Below, in pieces: positions 8,727-17,743 of a DNA stretch of 64,000 nucleotides (positions are counted from its first letter, which is position 1; each line of letters opens with the position of its first letter). This DNA comes from Dyadobacter luticola (GTDB lineage: Bacteria; Bacteroidota; Bacteroidia; Cytophagales; Spirosomataceae). Below the pieces are notes generated by a model. That model had not been told where the DNA came from and did no database searches. It was given only the letters and a program-made list of their open reading frames with translations. The translations under genes and the position numbers were made by a program. The stretch is taken from positions 868,001-932,000 of the forward strand of contig NZ_VCEJ01000005.1 of the NCBI RefSeq assembly GCF_005860805.1, in the 5' to 3' direction.

Positions 8727-10580
8727 ATGCGGGTCAATACTTCTTTGATAAGTAAAGTGAATGTTAAAAAATGGATGTGGCTGTTGGCAGCGATGTTGGG
8801 TTTTTATCAGGTCAAGTCGCAGGACCGTCCGAACATTTTATGGATTGTCAGTGAGGATAATACCACATTACTAGGTAGTTATGGAGATACGTTTGCCACA
8901 ACCCCCAATCTGGACAAGTTTGCGAAAGAAAGTATCCGCTATAAAAACGCCTTTTCGACTGCGCCGGTTTGTGCACCTTCACGCAACACATTGATTACCG
9001 GAATGTATCCGCCGTCGCTGGGTACGGAGCACATGCGGAGTGTGTACCCGGTGCCGGATTTTGTAAAATTCTTTCCGAAATACTTGCGGGAAGCCGGCTA
9101 TTACACCACCAATAGTGCCAAAAAGGATTACAATACCACCGATCAAAAAGACGCCTGGGATGAATCGAGCGATAAGGCAACTTACAAGAACCGGAAACCC
9201 GGCCAGCCGTTTTTTGCTGTTTTCAATCTGAATGTTTCCCACGAAAGTTCGCTGCACGAGCCCGTCTCATTGCTGCACCACGATCCGGAAAAAGTCCCGC
9301 TGCCGCCTTACCACCCTGCCACGCCCGAGCTCAAACATGATTGGGCGCAGTACTATGATAAGGTGGAAGAAATGGACCGACAGTTTGCGCGGCTGCTGAA
9401 AGAAATGCAGGATGAGGGTTTGGCAGAAAATACGATTGTGTTTTATTATGCCGATAATGGTGGCGTTTTGGCCCGGAGCAAGCGGTTTATGTATGAGTCG
9501 GGGCTGCACGTGCCGCTGATCATTCACCTTCCACCAAAATATGCACATTTAGCCAAGGAAAAGCAGGGATCCGTTTCGGATAGGCTGGTTACATTTCTGG
9601 ACTTCGCACCAACTGTTCTCAGCCTGGTTGATCTCAAAGTGCCTGATTACATGCAGGGCGGGGCGTTTTTAGGTAAACAACAAGAATCGGAACCGGCCTA
9701 TGCCTACGGTTTTCGCGGCAGGATGGACGAGCGAATCGATATGTCGCGGTCAGTGCGGGACAAGAAATTTCGGTACATCCGGAATTACCTGCCAAATAAA
9801 ATTTACGGGCAATACCTGGAATATCTGTGGCGCGCGCCATCAGTAAAATCGTGGGAAGACTTGTACAAAGCCGGTAAGCTGAATGCGGACCAATCCAGAT
9901 TTTGGGAGCCGAAACCCGCGGAAGAATTATTCGACGTGGACGCCGATCCGCACAACATTCACAACCTGGCGGCCGATCCGAAGTATAAGAAAGAGCTGCT
10001 GAGACTGCGGAAAGCAAATGTGGATTACTTGCGGAGCTACAAGGATGTCGGGTTCATCCCGGAGGCCATGCTGTACGACATTGCAAAAACAACGCCTTTG
10101 TATGATTATGCAAGAAGCGGAAAGTATGATTTGGAAAAGGTGATGGCTACCGCAGATATGGCCTCGTCGAGAAACCCGGCGCATGCAAAAGAGCTAATTA
10201 AAAGATTAAGCGACCCAGATCCGGTTGTGCGGTACTGGGCTGCGACTGGGATGACGATCCTCAAAGAAAAATCCGCAAAAGTGGCATTGGAAAAAGCTTT
10301 AAGTGACCCGGAACCAGCAGTACGCGTCGCGGCAGCAGAGGCACTATATATTACCGGCGCCAACAAATCGGCTTCAATTGCAACATTAACCGAAGTACTG
10401 AAAAGTGAAAATCCCTACGCCAGATTGCAGGCGCTAAACATTCTGGACCTGACTGGAAAGGACGCCGCGCCAGCTATCGAGCTGGCGAAAAGTATTGCCG
10501 CGCAGAAGGCGGAGATGTTTGATTATGATATCAGGGCGGCGAAAGTGCTGGTGGAGCGGTTTGGGCAGGCTACCAATTAG
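8727..10580 (+). CDS. Exported sulfatase with C-terminal HEAT repeats
   Basis: Start taken at the ATG at 8727, which opens a signal peptide (KKWMWLLAAMLGFYQVKSQ); a TTG at 8694 would add 11 residues of poor quality. The mature enzyme starts with the sulfatase strand RPNILWIVSEDN, including the metal-binding acidic pair, and carries the C-x-P-S-R formylglycine motif at C82 (CAPSRNTLITG). A further metal-site segment is FYYADNGG. Residues about 480-610 consist of HEAT-like repeats (DPDPVVRYWAATG and DPEPAVRVAAAEALY). Substrates are probably sulfated glycans or related esters; activation would need a formylglycine-generating or anaerobic maturase elsewhere. The 3' end overlaps the convergent small gene by 11 bp. 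Confidence 0.93.
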   Translation: MRVNTSLISKVNVKKWMWLLAAMLGFYQVKSQDRPNILWIVSEDNTTLLGSYGDTFATTPNLDKFAKESIRYKNAFSTAPVCAPSRNTLITGMYPPSLGTEHMRSVYPVPDFVKFFPKYLREAGYYTTNSAKKDYNTTDQKDAWDESSDKATYKNRKPGQPFFAVFNLNVSHESSLHEPVSLLHHDPEKVPLPPYHPATPELKHDWAQYYDKVEEMDRQFARLLKEMQDEGLAENTIVFYYADNGGVLARSKRFMYESGLHVPLIIHLPPKYAHLAKEKQGSVSDRLVTFLDFAPTVLSLVDLKVPDYMQGGAFLGKQQESEPAYAYGFRGRMDERIDMSRSVRDKKFRYIRNYLPNKIYGQYLEYLWRAPSVKSWEDLYKAGKLNADQSRFWEPKPAEELFDVDADPHNIHNLAADPKYKKELLRLRKANVDYLRSYKDVGFIPEAMLYDIAKTTPLYDYARSGKYDLEKVMATADMASSRNPAHAKELIKRLSDPDPVVRYWAATGMTILKEKSAKVALEKALSDPEPAVRVAAAEALYITGANKSASIATLTEVLKSENPYARLQALNILDLTGKDAAPAIELAKSIAAQKAEMFDYDIRAAKVLVERFGQATN

Positions 10581-10755
10581 CCGGCCAATTTTTGACTCGT
10601 CTCAGGGCTTCCTCCGCCTGTCTGTTTTTTTCTTTGATAAAAGGAGATTCTAAAATGCTATCGATTTGCTCCTTTGTAAGTATCAAAGGTGATGTTTTGT
10701 CATCCAAGTTTTTCTTTGATGCATCCTGTGACCGCTTTTCTTTTGTCTTAGGCAT
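10570..10755 (-). CDS. Small charged protein paired with DUF6934 gene
   Basis: A 61-residue protein, lysine-rich at its start (MPKTKEKRSQDASKKNLDDK) and then mainly helical (ILTKEQIDSILES, EEALRRVKNW). It lies 27 bp downstream of the DUF6934 gene on the same strand and its end overlaps the convergent sulfatase by 11 bp. There is no signal peptide or membrane helix. The two-gene layout, small sizes and AT-rich composition recall toxin-antitoxin or other linked pairs, but no known antitoxin motif is visible. The function is unknown. Confidence 0.6.
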   Translation of the reverse strand: MPKTKEKRSQDASKKNLDDKTSPLILTKEQIDSILESPFIKEKNRQAEEALRRVKNWPANW

Positions 10756-10782
10756 AATGTGTCGTTTTTACGAATTTAACTT

Positions 10783-11274
10783 TTATTTACGTCGGAGCAA
10801 AACAGTCTCATATTGGACACCTGGTCGATATTCTTCAACATCCATTCCGTTGATGCCGTATACTTCCAATAATAAAGACAACTCAAACCAATTTGAATCG
10901 ATAGCACGATGATATAGAATATTACGTTGATTTCGACCTAGTAAGCGGGACTTTTCATCGATTAAACCGCTAAACATCAGCGTGGCAGTTCGATTCTTTG
11001 TAAGAAATTCCATGGTAACCTTGACAACAGTAGCAAGAATCTTTGGCATATCACCATTATTAGATCTGACGTCATCATTGCATGTCGAATAATCAGTTGC
11101 ATCCGCCAAATCGCCGAATGCCAGGTTATAGAATTGGGCGTTTGGATCATCAGATATGGACTCTATCCTTGATATAATTACAGCTTTCTTTATTTCTCCA
11201 TTTACTCCAACGCTAGTGAAAGTATAAACATTCGGGTTGGCTTGTTGTTCAAATTCGTAAGTAGGCCTATTCAT
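10783..11274 (-). CDS. DUF6934 family protein
   Basis: A 163-residue protein with the layout I associate with the Bacteroidota DUF6934 family: an opening YxF strand pair (PTYEFEQQANPNVYTFTSVG), a central FYNLAFGDL, then SNNGDMPKILATVV, and SGLIDEKSRLLGRNQRNILY followed by a C-terminal YGINGMD. There is no signal peptide or membrane segment. The conserved NNGD and RNILY regions look like a functional site, but no enzyme activity is established to my knowledge. It is followed by a 61-residue gene on the same strand. The composition is more AT-rich than the flanking genes, suggesting acquisition by transfer. Confidence 0.7.
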   Translation of the reverse strand: MNRPTYEFEQQANPNVYTFTSVGVNGEIKKAVIISRIESISDDPNAQFYNLAFGDLADATDYSTCNDDVRSNNGDMPKILATVVKVTMEFLTKNRTATLMFSGLIDEKSRLLGRNQRNILYHRAIDSNWFELSLLLEVYGINGMDVEEYRPGVQYETVLLRRK

Positions 11275-11353
11275 TCGTTAATCAGTGTGTGTAATAATTA
11301 GTAAAGCAATATTTTAATTTTCTTGCCAACTTCCAAACCGCGACTCACCCGCC

Positions 11354-11389
11354 AAACAAAAAGCCCTATCCGAAAATCCGGAAAGGGCT
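11354..11389 (-). terminator. Intrinsic terminator after GapN-like dehydrogenase gene
   Basis: AGCCCT (11362-11367) pairs with AGGGCT (11384-11389), with an inner CCG/CGG pairing, followed on the minus strand by a T-rich tract (plus-strand CAAACAAAAA at 11352-11361). It lies 24 bp past the stop codon of the dehydrogenase gene. Confidence 0.75.
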
Positions 11390-11412
11390 CTGTCACAATC
11401 CAATAAAATCTT

Positions 11413-13038
11413 CTAAAAAATAAACTTCGTGCTTAAAAAATTCGAGTTGTCATCGTGTACGATTTCGTTGATCAGCTGCTTGTTGGCTTCGTTCATTTTG
11501 AAGGCGACTAGGGAGCGGATTGAGAAGGCGCGGATGGCATCGGGGACGGATAGTGTACCTTCGGCGCTGTCTTTGCGGCCGGTAAATGGGAAAACATCTG
11601 GGCCTCGCTGACATTGGGTGTTAATGTTCACGCGGCTCACCTGATTAACCAGCGGATCGATCAATGATGCCACTTCGTCGGCATCGGTGCTGAAAATACT
11701 AACTTGTTGTCCGTGAGTAGATTCGATCAGGAATTCGATGGTTTCTTCGAGGTCGTCGAAAGGTACAACCGGTACGATTGGGCCGAATTGTTCTTCGTGA
11801 TACAACTTCATTTTATCATTTACAGGGTATACAACTGCCGGATAAAAGAACGAACCTTCTGATTTTCCACCATTTTCATTAACCACATGCGCGCCGTTTT
11901 CGATGGCGTCGGTGATACAATCGTTAAGGTATTCGATCTTGTTGGTTTCGGGCAGTGGGGTGAGTGAGACGCCTTTTTCCCAGGGCATACCAAACTTCAA
12001 CTGACCGACCGCTGCGCTGAATTTTTGCAAAAACTCATCGGCAATACTGCGGTGCGCCCAGACGATTTTTAATGCGGTACAGCGCTGACCATTAAATGAA
12101 AGCGAGCCGGTAATAATCTCTTTTACAGCCAGATCGATGTCCGCATTTGGCGTAATGATGGCAGCATTTTTGGCATCTAGTCCCAGTACAGCTCTCAGCC
12201 TATTCACTTTCGGGTGGGACTTTTTCAGTTCGTTGGCAACTTTGCTTGAACCGATCAACGTCAGCACATTGATTTTTCCGGATTGCATCAAGCCAGGTAC
12301 AATCGCATTTCCGCGTCCGTAAATCACATTCACCACGCCTTTTGGAAAACTATCCCGGAATGCTTCCTGTAAAGGGTAATGTAAAAGTGTACCGAATTTT
12401 GGCGGCTTGAATAGAATTGTGTTACCCATGATCAGCGCTGGGATCAATGTGGTAAAGGTCTCATTCAAAGGGTAATTAAATGGTCCCATGCAGAGTACCA
12501 CACCCAAAGGCGAGCGGCGTACCTGTGCGGCGATGCCGTCCACAATGTCGAAGCCGGATGAATCGCGGTCGAGGTTTTTGAGCGAATCAATCGTCGCATA
12601 AATGTATTCAACGGTACGGTCGAACTCTTTCACCGAGTCGGCAAATGACTTGCCGATTTCCCACATGATGAGCTTCACGATAATGTCTTTTTGCTCGATC
12701 ATCTTACCGGTAAACTGCTCTACGCAATGAATTCTTTCCGCTACGCCCATGGTCGGCCACTCGCCACGGCCATTATTATACGCAGCTACGGCAGCGTCCA
12801 GCGATTCGGAAGCTTCGGCGGCGGTGCAGATCGGGTAACTTCCGATCAGTACGCGCTCCAAACCGGTTTCCGTCTTGATAGAAATCGGCGAATATACCTC
12901 ATGTACCTGGCCATTCCAGGGTTTCATTTCACCATTGCTGAGGTACTCGCGCTGGTGGATCAGGCTGGGCAGGCTGAATTCTGCCGGAATGTCTTTTTGT
13001 TCGGGGAAAATGTTCTTTAATGCAGCATCGAAGTCCAT
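11413..13038 (-). CDS. GapN-like NADP-dependent aldehyde dehydrogenase with altered active site
   Basis: A 541-residue aldehyde dehydrogenase of the non-phosphorylating glyceraldehyde-3-phosphate dehydrogenase type (GapN/ALDH11-like). Visible sites are the substrate/cofactor-loop asparagine N188 in GPFNYPLN, the NAD(P)-binding KPPKFG near 211-216, GSSKVA near 263-268 and the nucleophile C320 in SFNGQRCTALK. At the place of the usual general base (E-L-G-G-K, 34 residues before the cysteine) the protein has G286-L-D-A-K, so the canonical glutamate is absent. If it works as GapN it oxidises glyceraldehyde-3-phosphate to 3-phosphoglycerate and makes NADPH. The gene is monocistronic, with a terminator 24 bp downstream. 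Confidence 0.88.
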   Translation of the reverse strand: MDFDAALKNIFPEQKDIPAEFSLPSLIHQREYLSNGEMKPWNGQVHEVYSPISIKTETGLERVLIGSYPICTAAEASESLDAAVAAYNNGRGEWPTMGVAERIHCVEQFTGKMIEQKDIIVKLIMWEIGKSFADSVKEFDRTVEYIYATIDSLKNLDRDSSGFDIVDGIAAQVRRSPLGVVLCMGPFNYPLNETFTTLIPALIMGNTILFKPPKFGTLLHYPLQEAFRDSFPKGVVNVIYGRGNAIVPGLMQSGKINVLTLIGSSKVANELKKSHPKVNRLRAVLGLDAKNAAIITPNADIDLAVKEIITGSLSFNGQRCTALKIVWAHRSIADEFLQKFSAAVGQLKFGMPWEKGVSLTPLPETNKIEYLNDCITDAIENGAHVVNENGGKSEGSFFYPAVVYPVNDKMKLYHEEQFGPIVPVVPFDDLEETIEFLIESTHGQQVSIFSTDADEVASLIDPLVNQVSRVNINTQCQRGPDVFPFTGRKDSAEGTLSVPDAIRAFSIRSLVAFKMNEANKQLINEIVHDDNSNFLSTKFIF

Positions 13039-13115
13039 TGTGGATATTTGACTAGGTGAATAATAGGCAGGAAACCTGTCAAAGAAATTACTTCTTTTCC
13101 GGCTTTTTGGTTCCT

Positions 13116-14459
13116 TTAAAAGGACGAGGTTACCACGGTATTTCTCTTACCCATCTTCAAAAATCTTGTGATCAGAAAAGCCGAAGCCATCGTCAATCCA
13201 AGGATCAGCCCCAGCCACATACCCGACGCGCCCATTCCGAAACGAAATGCCAGCACATATCCGAAAGGAATCCCGATCACCCAGTAAGCCACGCCGATCA
13301 GGATCGTCGGTGTTTTGACATCTTTGATGCCGCGCAGTAAGCCTGCTCCGATGGCCTGGGTACTGTCGGAAATCTGGAACAATGCGGCGAAAAGGAGCAG
13401 GAGCGAAGCCAGCTCGACAACTTCCATATTATTGTTAAATGCAAACGGCAGCTGATTTCGGAAAACCACAAAGGATAATGCGCAGAATGTGCCGTAAATC
13501 AGCGCGGTAATGATTGTGCTTTTACCGATCAGGATAATTTTCGGCCAGTCATTTCTACCCAAAGCATTGCTGACGCGGATCGAGCCAGCCTGCGCCAAAC
13601 CCATGGAAACCATGAATGTAAACGAAGCGCAGCTCAGCGCGATTTGGTGCGAAGCCTGCGAAACAGCACCCAGTGTGCCGATAATGATCCCGGAAACCGC
13701 AAATGCGCCAGCTTCCATACCGATTTGCAAACTGCTGGGCACACCAATGTGCAGCAGCTCCCGCCAGGTTTGCGCTTTATAGTACCATTGATTACCGCGC
13801 ACGGCAATGTATTTATCAAAAGTTTTGTGTCTCAAAATCACATAAGCCAGCGCCAGGAACATCAAACTCCGGGTGATCAGTGTGGCCCAGCCTGCGCCCT
13901 GTAATTCCAGTCTCGGAAACCCCCAGTTACCATAAATCAGCAGCCAGTTGAGGAGAATGTTAAGGGGCATCCCGCCGAGGGAAAAAATCATGGCGGTTTT
14001 GGTTTGTTCCAACCCGTCTGCAAACTGTTTTAAGGTCATGAAAAGCAGCATCGGGATGATTGAGAGTCCCATCAACTTCATGAAAGGAATTGCCAATTCT
14101 ACTACTTCGGGATCCTGGCCGAGGTGGTGTAAAACATCTTTTCCAAAGACCAATGTGAGTGAAATCGCTAGTGCCGTGAGTGTGCAGAGGAGGAAACCAT
14201 TGAACAAATAATGTGAAACCTGCTGGGCATCGCGGCGGCCATTTGCCAGGGAAACCATCTGTGAAACCGAGATTGTCATGCCGATCCCGATCACGAAAGG
14301 AATGTTCATTGCGTTGATTACCAGGGCCGCAGCCGCCAGTTGCTTGTAGCTGATCGCGCCAACCATCGCGCTGTCGATGAGGTGAAGTGCCATTTGCGCC
14401 AGCTCGCCGATGATGATCGGGAAGGCTAATTTTAAAGTTTGTGATGCTTCGTTTTTCAT
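13116..14459 (-). CDS. MATE family multidrug efflux transporter
   Basis: A 447-residue inner-membrane protein with about 12 hydrophobic helices in two similar halves, as in NorM-type MATE pumps. Typical family pieces are AFPIIIGELAQMALHLIDSA in helix 1, an ISVSQMVSLANGRRD segment after helix 2, and GVPSSLQIGMEAGAF at the start of the second half. It should export cationic drugs or metabolites in exchange for Na+ or H+. The start is set at 14459 rather than 14501: a TAACTTTG promoter element sits at 14480-14487, inside the longer frame. The gene is divergent from the TonB-type receptor gene. Confidence 0.95.
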   Translation of the reverse strand: MKNEASQTLKLAFPIIIGELAQMALHLIDSAMVGAISYKQLAAAALVINAMNIPFVIGIGMTISVSQMVSLANGRRDAQQVSHYLFNGFLLCTLTALAISLTLVFGKDVLHHLGQDPEVVELAIPFMKLMGLSIIPMLLFMTLKQFADGLEQTKTAMIFSLGGMPLNILLNWLLIYGNWGFPRLELQGAGWATLITRSLMFLALAYVILRHKTFDKYIAVRGNQWYYKAQTWRELLHIGVPSSLQIGMEAGAFAVSGIIIGTLGAVSQASHQIALSCASFTFMVSMGLAQAGSIRVSNALGRNDWPKIILIGKSTIITALIYGTFCALSFVVFRNQLPFAFNNNMEVVELASLLLLFAALFQISDSTQAIGAGLLRGIKDVKTPTILIGVAYWVIGIPFGYVLAFRFGMGASGMWLGLILGLTMASAFLITRFLKMGKRNTVVTSSF

Positions 14460-14479
14460 GGATGTGCTCAAAAAGTTTG

Positions 14480-14487
14480 CAAAGTTA
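14480..14487 (-). promoter_or_regulatory. -7 promoter element of MATE gene
   Basis: TAACTTTG on the minus strand fits TAnnTTTG exactly. The predicted transcript starts near 14476, giving a leader of about 16 nt before the ATG at 14459. No clear -33 TTTG was found at the expected distance. Confidence 0.4.
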
Positions 14488-14614
14488 GGCAAATCGGGCA
14501 CAGGGAGAGAATCCTGATTTTAATATATCATTAAGGTAGAGTAAAACCGAAGAATGCGCGGGTTTCTATGGGTAACAACGCTTAACGAACATCGGGAAAA
14601 CTTTACAAGGAATA

Positions 14615-17092
14615 ATGATAATTAAAAGCAGTTTGAAAAGGACGACAGGGAGACTTTCCTGGTCGGTAAGGCGAAGTCTGGCAATTTTTGGTTTAATGCT
14701 GATGGCAGGAATCACATTTCCCAACATGACGCTGGCGCAAAATACGGGCAAGCTGAAAGTGACGGGCAAGATCGTGGATGGGGCTAGTAATGCTCCGCTG
14801 GCTTATGCGAGTATCCGGCTTTTTAAAACAACAGACAGCTCCTTCGTGGCCGGCGCGATCACGGATGAAACCGGCGGTTTTATCGTCGAAATCGTAGCGG
14901 GATCTTACTATGCATTATCTGAATTTATTGGTTATAAACCGCATTTTACGTCCGGAATCAAACTTTCTGCCACGAATTCCCCGCTGAATCTTGGGTCAAT
15001 CAAAGTAGCTGCATCTGCCAGAACATTGGATGAAGTAACCGTGCAGGCGGAGAAAAGTACGATGGAATTGTCGCTGGATAAAAAGATTTTTAATGTTGGA
15101 AAAGACCTCGCGAATGCCGGCGGAACTGCCGTGGATATCCTCACTAATGTACCCTCGGTAGCAGTGGACGTGGAAGGAAATGTGAGCCTGAGAGGCAGCG
15201 GTAATGTGCGTATACTGATCGACGGTAAGCCTTCGGGTTTGGTCAGTATTAAAGGCGCGAGCGGGTTGGCGCAGTTGCAGGGCAGCATGATCGAGCGGGT
15301 GGAAATCATTACTAATCCTTCGGCTCGGTATGAGGCGGAGGGCATGGGCGGGGTGATCAACATTGTTTTGAAAAAGGAAAGAAAAGAGGGGATTAACGGA
15401 TCATTCGACATTATTACGGGCCACCCGACCAACTATGGCGCGGCGGCGAATGTGAACTACCGGCGCAAAAACCTGAATTTCTTCGTCAACTACACCATGT
15501 CTTACCGGAATACGCCAGGAAAAAATTATCTGTACCAGGAGCTGTACCGCAATGATTCTACTTTCATCATGGAGCGGGATATGCGGAGTAATCTGAAAGG
15601 GATGGCCAACAGCGCGCGGGGCGGTCTGGATTATTATTTTAACACACAAAACATTCTGACAGCTTCCTACACCTGGCGGACCAGCAAAGGAAAGCGCTTC
15701 TCCACATTGAATTACCGTGATTACCTGTCGAGCGTGAGCAACATGACCAGCTACACATACCGTACGCAGGATGAAACCGAAACCGAGCCCAACTCAGAGT
15801 ATGCATTAACTTATAAGAAAACATTTAAAAAGAAAGGTCAGGAATTTACGGCTGATGTGCGGTACCTGGATAACTGGGAGGATTCGGACCAGTATTATCA
15901 CGAAAATGTATACAAACCGGACGGTACCGAGATTGGAGTGCCGCTTTTGCAGCGGGCGGTGAATTATGAGACGGAGAAACAACTGCTTTTTCAGGTGGAT
16001 TATGTGCATCCTTTTGGCAAAGACGGAAAATTTGAGGCGGGTGCGCGGAGCAGCTCGCGGGATATGACCAACGATTATACCGTAACGCAGCAAAACAGCG
16101 ACGGCGGCTGGATCACTTTGCCAGGGCTGACCAACGATTTTTTATACGAGGAAAATATCAATGCGGTTTATGGAATTGTAGGAAACAAAACGGGCAAATT
16201 TTCCTATCAGGGCGGCTTGCGCACGGAGTGGACGGGCGTGACTACCACATTGAAACAAACCAATGAAGTGAATGCGCGTAAGTATGCCAACCTGTTTCCG
16301 AGCGCGCACGTGACTTATGATTTTGCGAAACAAAATGCATTTCAGCTGAGTTACAGCCGCCGCGTGCGCAGGCCCCAGTACAACGATCTGAGCCCCTTCG
16401 CGACTTACAGTGACAACCGGAATTATTGGAGCGGCAACCCCGACCTGAACCCGGAATTCACGAATGCATTTGAATTCGGTCACATAAAATACATGGCGAA
16501 AGGATCGCTGACGTCCTCGATTTACTACCGGCACACCAACGGAAAAATCACGAGCATCCGCCGGGTGCAAGAGGATGGAAGCTCATACACACGTCCGGAA
16601 AATCTGGGGACGGAAGATGCTTATGGCATAGAATTCACCAGCTCATTTGTGCCGTTTTCATGGTGGAAAATGGATGGCAGCTTCAACTTTTTCCGCGCGA
16701 TTACGGATGGTACCGGGCTGGACGAGCAGTTTCAGAGCGATACGTACAGCTGGTTTGTACGGGCAATGTCGCGGTTCACGCTTTGGAAATCGACCGATGT
16801 ACAGTTTCGTGGAAATTACGAGGCGCCGCAGCAGACGCCCCAGGGAAGAAGGAAGGCTTTGGCAACGCTGGATCTGGCCGCCACCCGCGATATCCTGAAA
16901 GGTAACGGAACCTTAACATTGACCGTCGTGGACGTTTTCAACTCGCGGAAGTTTCGCTCAATCACCGTCGGTGACAATTTTTACGCAAATAATCGGTCTC
17001 AGGGGCGTTTGAGACAGATCAACCTCACATTGAACTACCGCTTGCACCAGGCCAAGAAGAAGCCGAAGGAAGGATTGGAAGGTGATTTATAA
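14615..17092 (+). CDS. TonB-dependent-receptor-like outer-membrane protein
   Basis: An 825-residue outer-membrane protein. A signal peptide (hydrophobic SLAIFGLMLMAGITFPN) ends near LAQ at 40-42. Residues about 48-130 form a carboxypeptidase-regulatory-like beta-sandwich (KIVDGASNAPLAYASIRLFK). A plug domain follows at about 135-235 (VDILTNVPSVAVDVEGNVSL, then RVEIITNPSARYEAEGMGGV). The rest is a beta-barrel of the OMP_b-brl_3 type (LFPSAHVTYDF, SYSRRVRRPQYNDLSPF, GNPDLNPEFTNAFEFG). Such receptors import siderophores, peptides or sugars with TonB/ExbBD energy. No SusD-like partner is adjacent, so a polysaccharide-utilisation role is not supported; the substrate is unknown. Confidence 0.93.
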   Translation: MIIKSSLKRTTGRLSWSVRRSLAIFGLMLMAGITFPNMTLAQNTGKLKVTGKIVDGASNAPLAYASIRLFKTTDSSFVAGAITDETGGFIVEIVAGSYYALSEFIGYKPHFTSGIKLSATNSPLNLGSIKVAASARTLDEVTVQAEKSTMELSLDKKIFNVGKDLANAGGTAVDILTNVPSVAVDVEGNVSLRGSGNVRILIDGKPSGLVSIKGASGLAQLQGSMIERVEIITNPSARYEAEGMGGVINIVLKKERKEGINGSFDIITGHPTNYGAAANVNYRRKNLNFFVNYTMSYRNTPGKNYLYQELYRNDSTFIMERDMRSNLKGMANSARGGLDYYFNTQNILTASYTWRTSKGKRFSTLNYRDYLSSVSNMTSYTYRTQDETETEPNSEYALTYKKTFKKKGQEFTADVRYLDNWEDSDQYYHENVYKPDGTEIGVPLLQRAVNYETEKQLLFQVDYVHPFGKDGKFEAGARSSSRDMTNDYTVTQQNSDGGWITLPGLTNDFLYEENINAVYGIVGNKTGKFSYQGGLRTEWTGVTTTLKQTNEVNARKYANLFPSAHVTYDFAKQNAFQLSYSRRVRRPQYNDLSPFATYSDNRNYWSGNPDLNPEFTNAFEFGHIKYMAKGSLTSSIYYRHTNGKITSIRRVQEDGSSYTRPENLGTEDAYGIEFTSSFVPFSWWKMDGSFNFFRAITDGTGLDEQFQSDTYSWFVRAMSRFTLWKSTDVQFRGNYEAPQQTPQGRRKALATLDLAATRDILKGNGTLTLTVVDVFNSRKFRSITVGDNFYANNRSQGRLRQINLTLNYRLHQAKKKPKEGLEGDL

Positions 17093-17220
17093 GGTTTGAA
17101 ATTTTATTTAACGGTTATATTTATATATCTTCATGTATGATTTTGAGATTGTTAGCTCATTAAACCGAATTTAGGGCTTAGGGAATGTCTTGATCACGTT
17201 CGAGTTGTCTACATCTTTCT

Positions 17221-17228
17221 TAATTTTG
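17221..17228 (+). promoter_or_regulatory. -7 promoter element directly before CheY-like gene
   Basis: TAATTTTG matches TAnnTTTG and ends 4 bp before the ATG at 17233. Transcription would start at or next to the start codon, so the mRNA would have almost no leader. No good -33 element at the normal distance. Confidence 0.35.
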
Positions 17229-17232
17229 GATC

Positions 17233-17682
17233 ATGAGTCAAAAACCAAATAAATCGATATTTCTAGCGGATGATGATGCAGATGACTGCATGTTGTTCGA
17301 GGACGCACTGAGGGAAGTCAGTAATTCTACTGAACTGTTGACGGCAAATGATGGCGTCGAGCTGATGAACCTTATGGAAACTACCGTCCCACCGCCGCCG
17401 GATGTCATTTTTCTGGACCTGAATATGCCACGTAAAAATGGTTTTGAATGTCTGGAACAAATCAGAAATACCAAGGCCTGGGAAAGTATTCCGGTAGTGA
17501 TTTTTTCTACAACCAGCCAGGAAGAAATGGTGAAAAAAGTGCATGCGCACGGCGCCAATTTCTTTATCCGCAAACCGGGCTCTTTTCCTAAATTGAAGCA
17601 GGCCATCAAGCAGGTGCTGGATACCGATTGGGCCAAGCATTCCTGGAAACCAGCCGCCGAAAACTTTTATTATCAATATTAA
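17233..17682 (+). CDS. CheY-like single-domain response regulator (Rcp1-like)
   Basis: A 149-residue stand-alone receiver. It has an acidic cluster at ADDDADD, the phospho-acceptor D62 in FLDLNMPRKNG, a serine/threonine switch in VIFSTTS and the conserved lysine in FFIRKPGSF. The extended loop after LDLNMP and the C-terminal helix are typical of regulators that pair with phytochrome-like or multi-PAS kinases. A four-PAS kinase starts 61 bp downstream on the same strand, so the two very probably form a phosphorelay pair. There is no output domain; the regulator must act by protein-protein contact or phosphotransfer. Confidence 0.95.
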   Translation: MSQKPNKSIFLADDDADDCMLFEDALREVSNSTELLTANDGVELMNLMETTVPPPPDVIFLDLNMPRKNGFECLEQIRNTKAWESIPVVIFSTTSQEEMVKKVHAHGANFFIRKPGSFPKLKQAIKQVLDTDWAKHSWKPAAENFYYQY

Positions 17683-17743
17683 TCCCGGATTTGTTCACTT
17701 AATTAAATTTGCAAAAGGCAGATACCATTTTCAAATCAGATAA

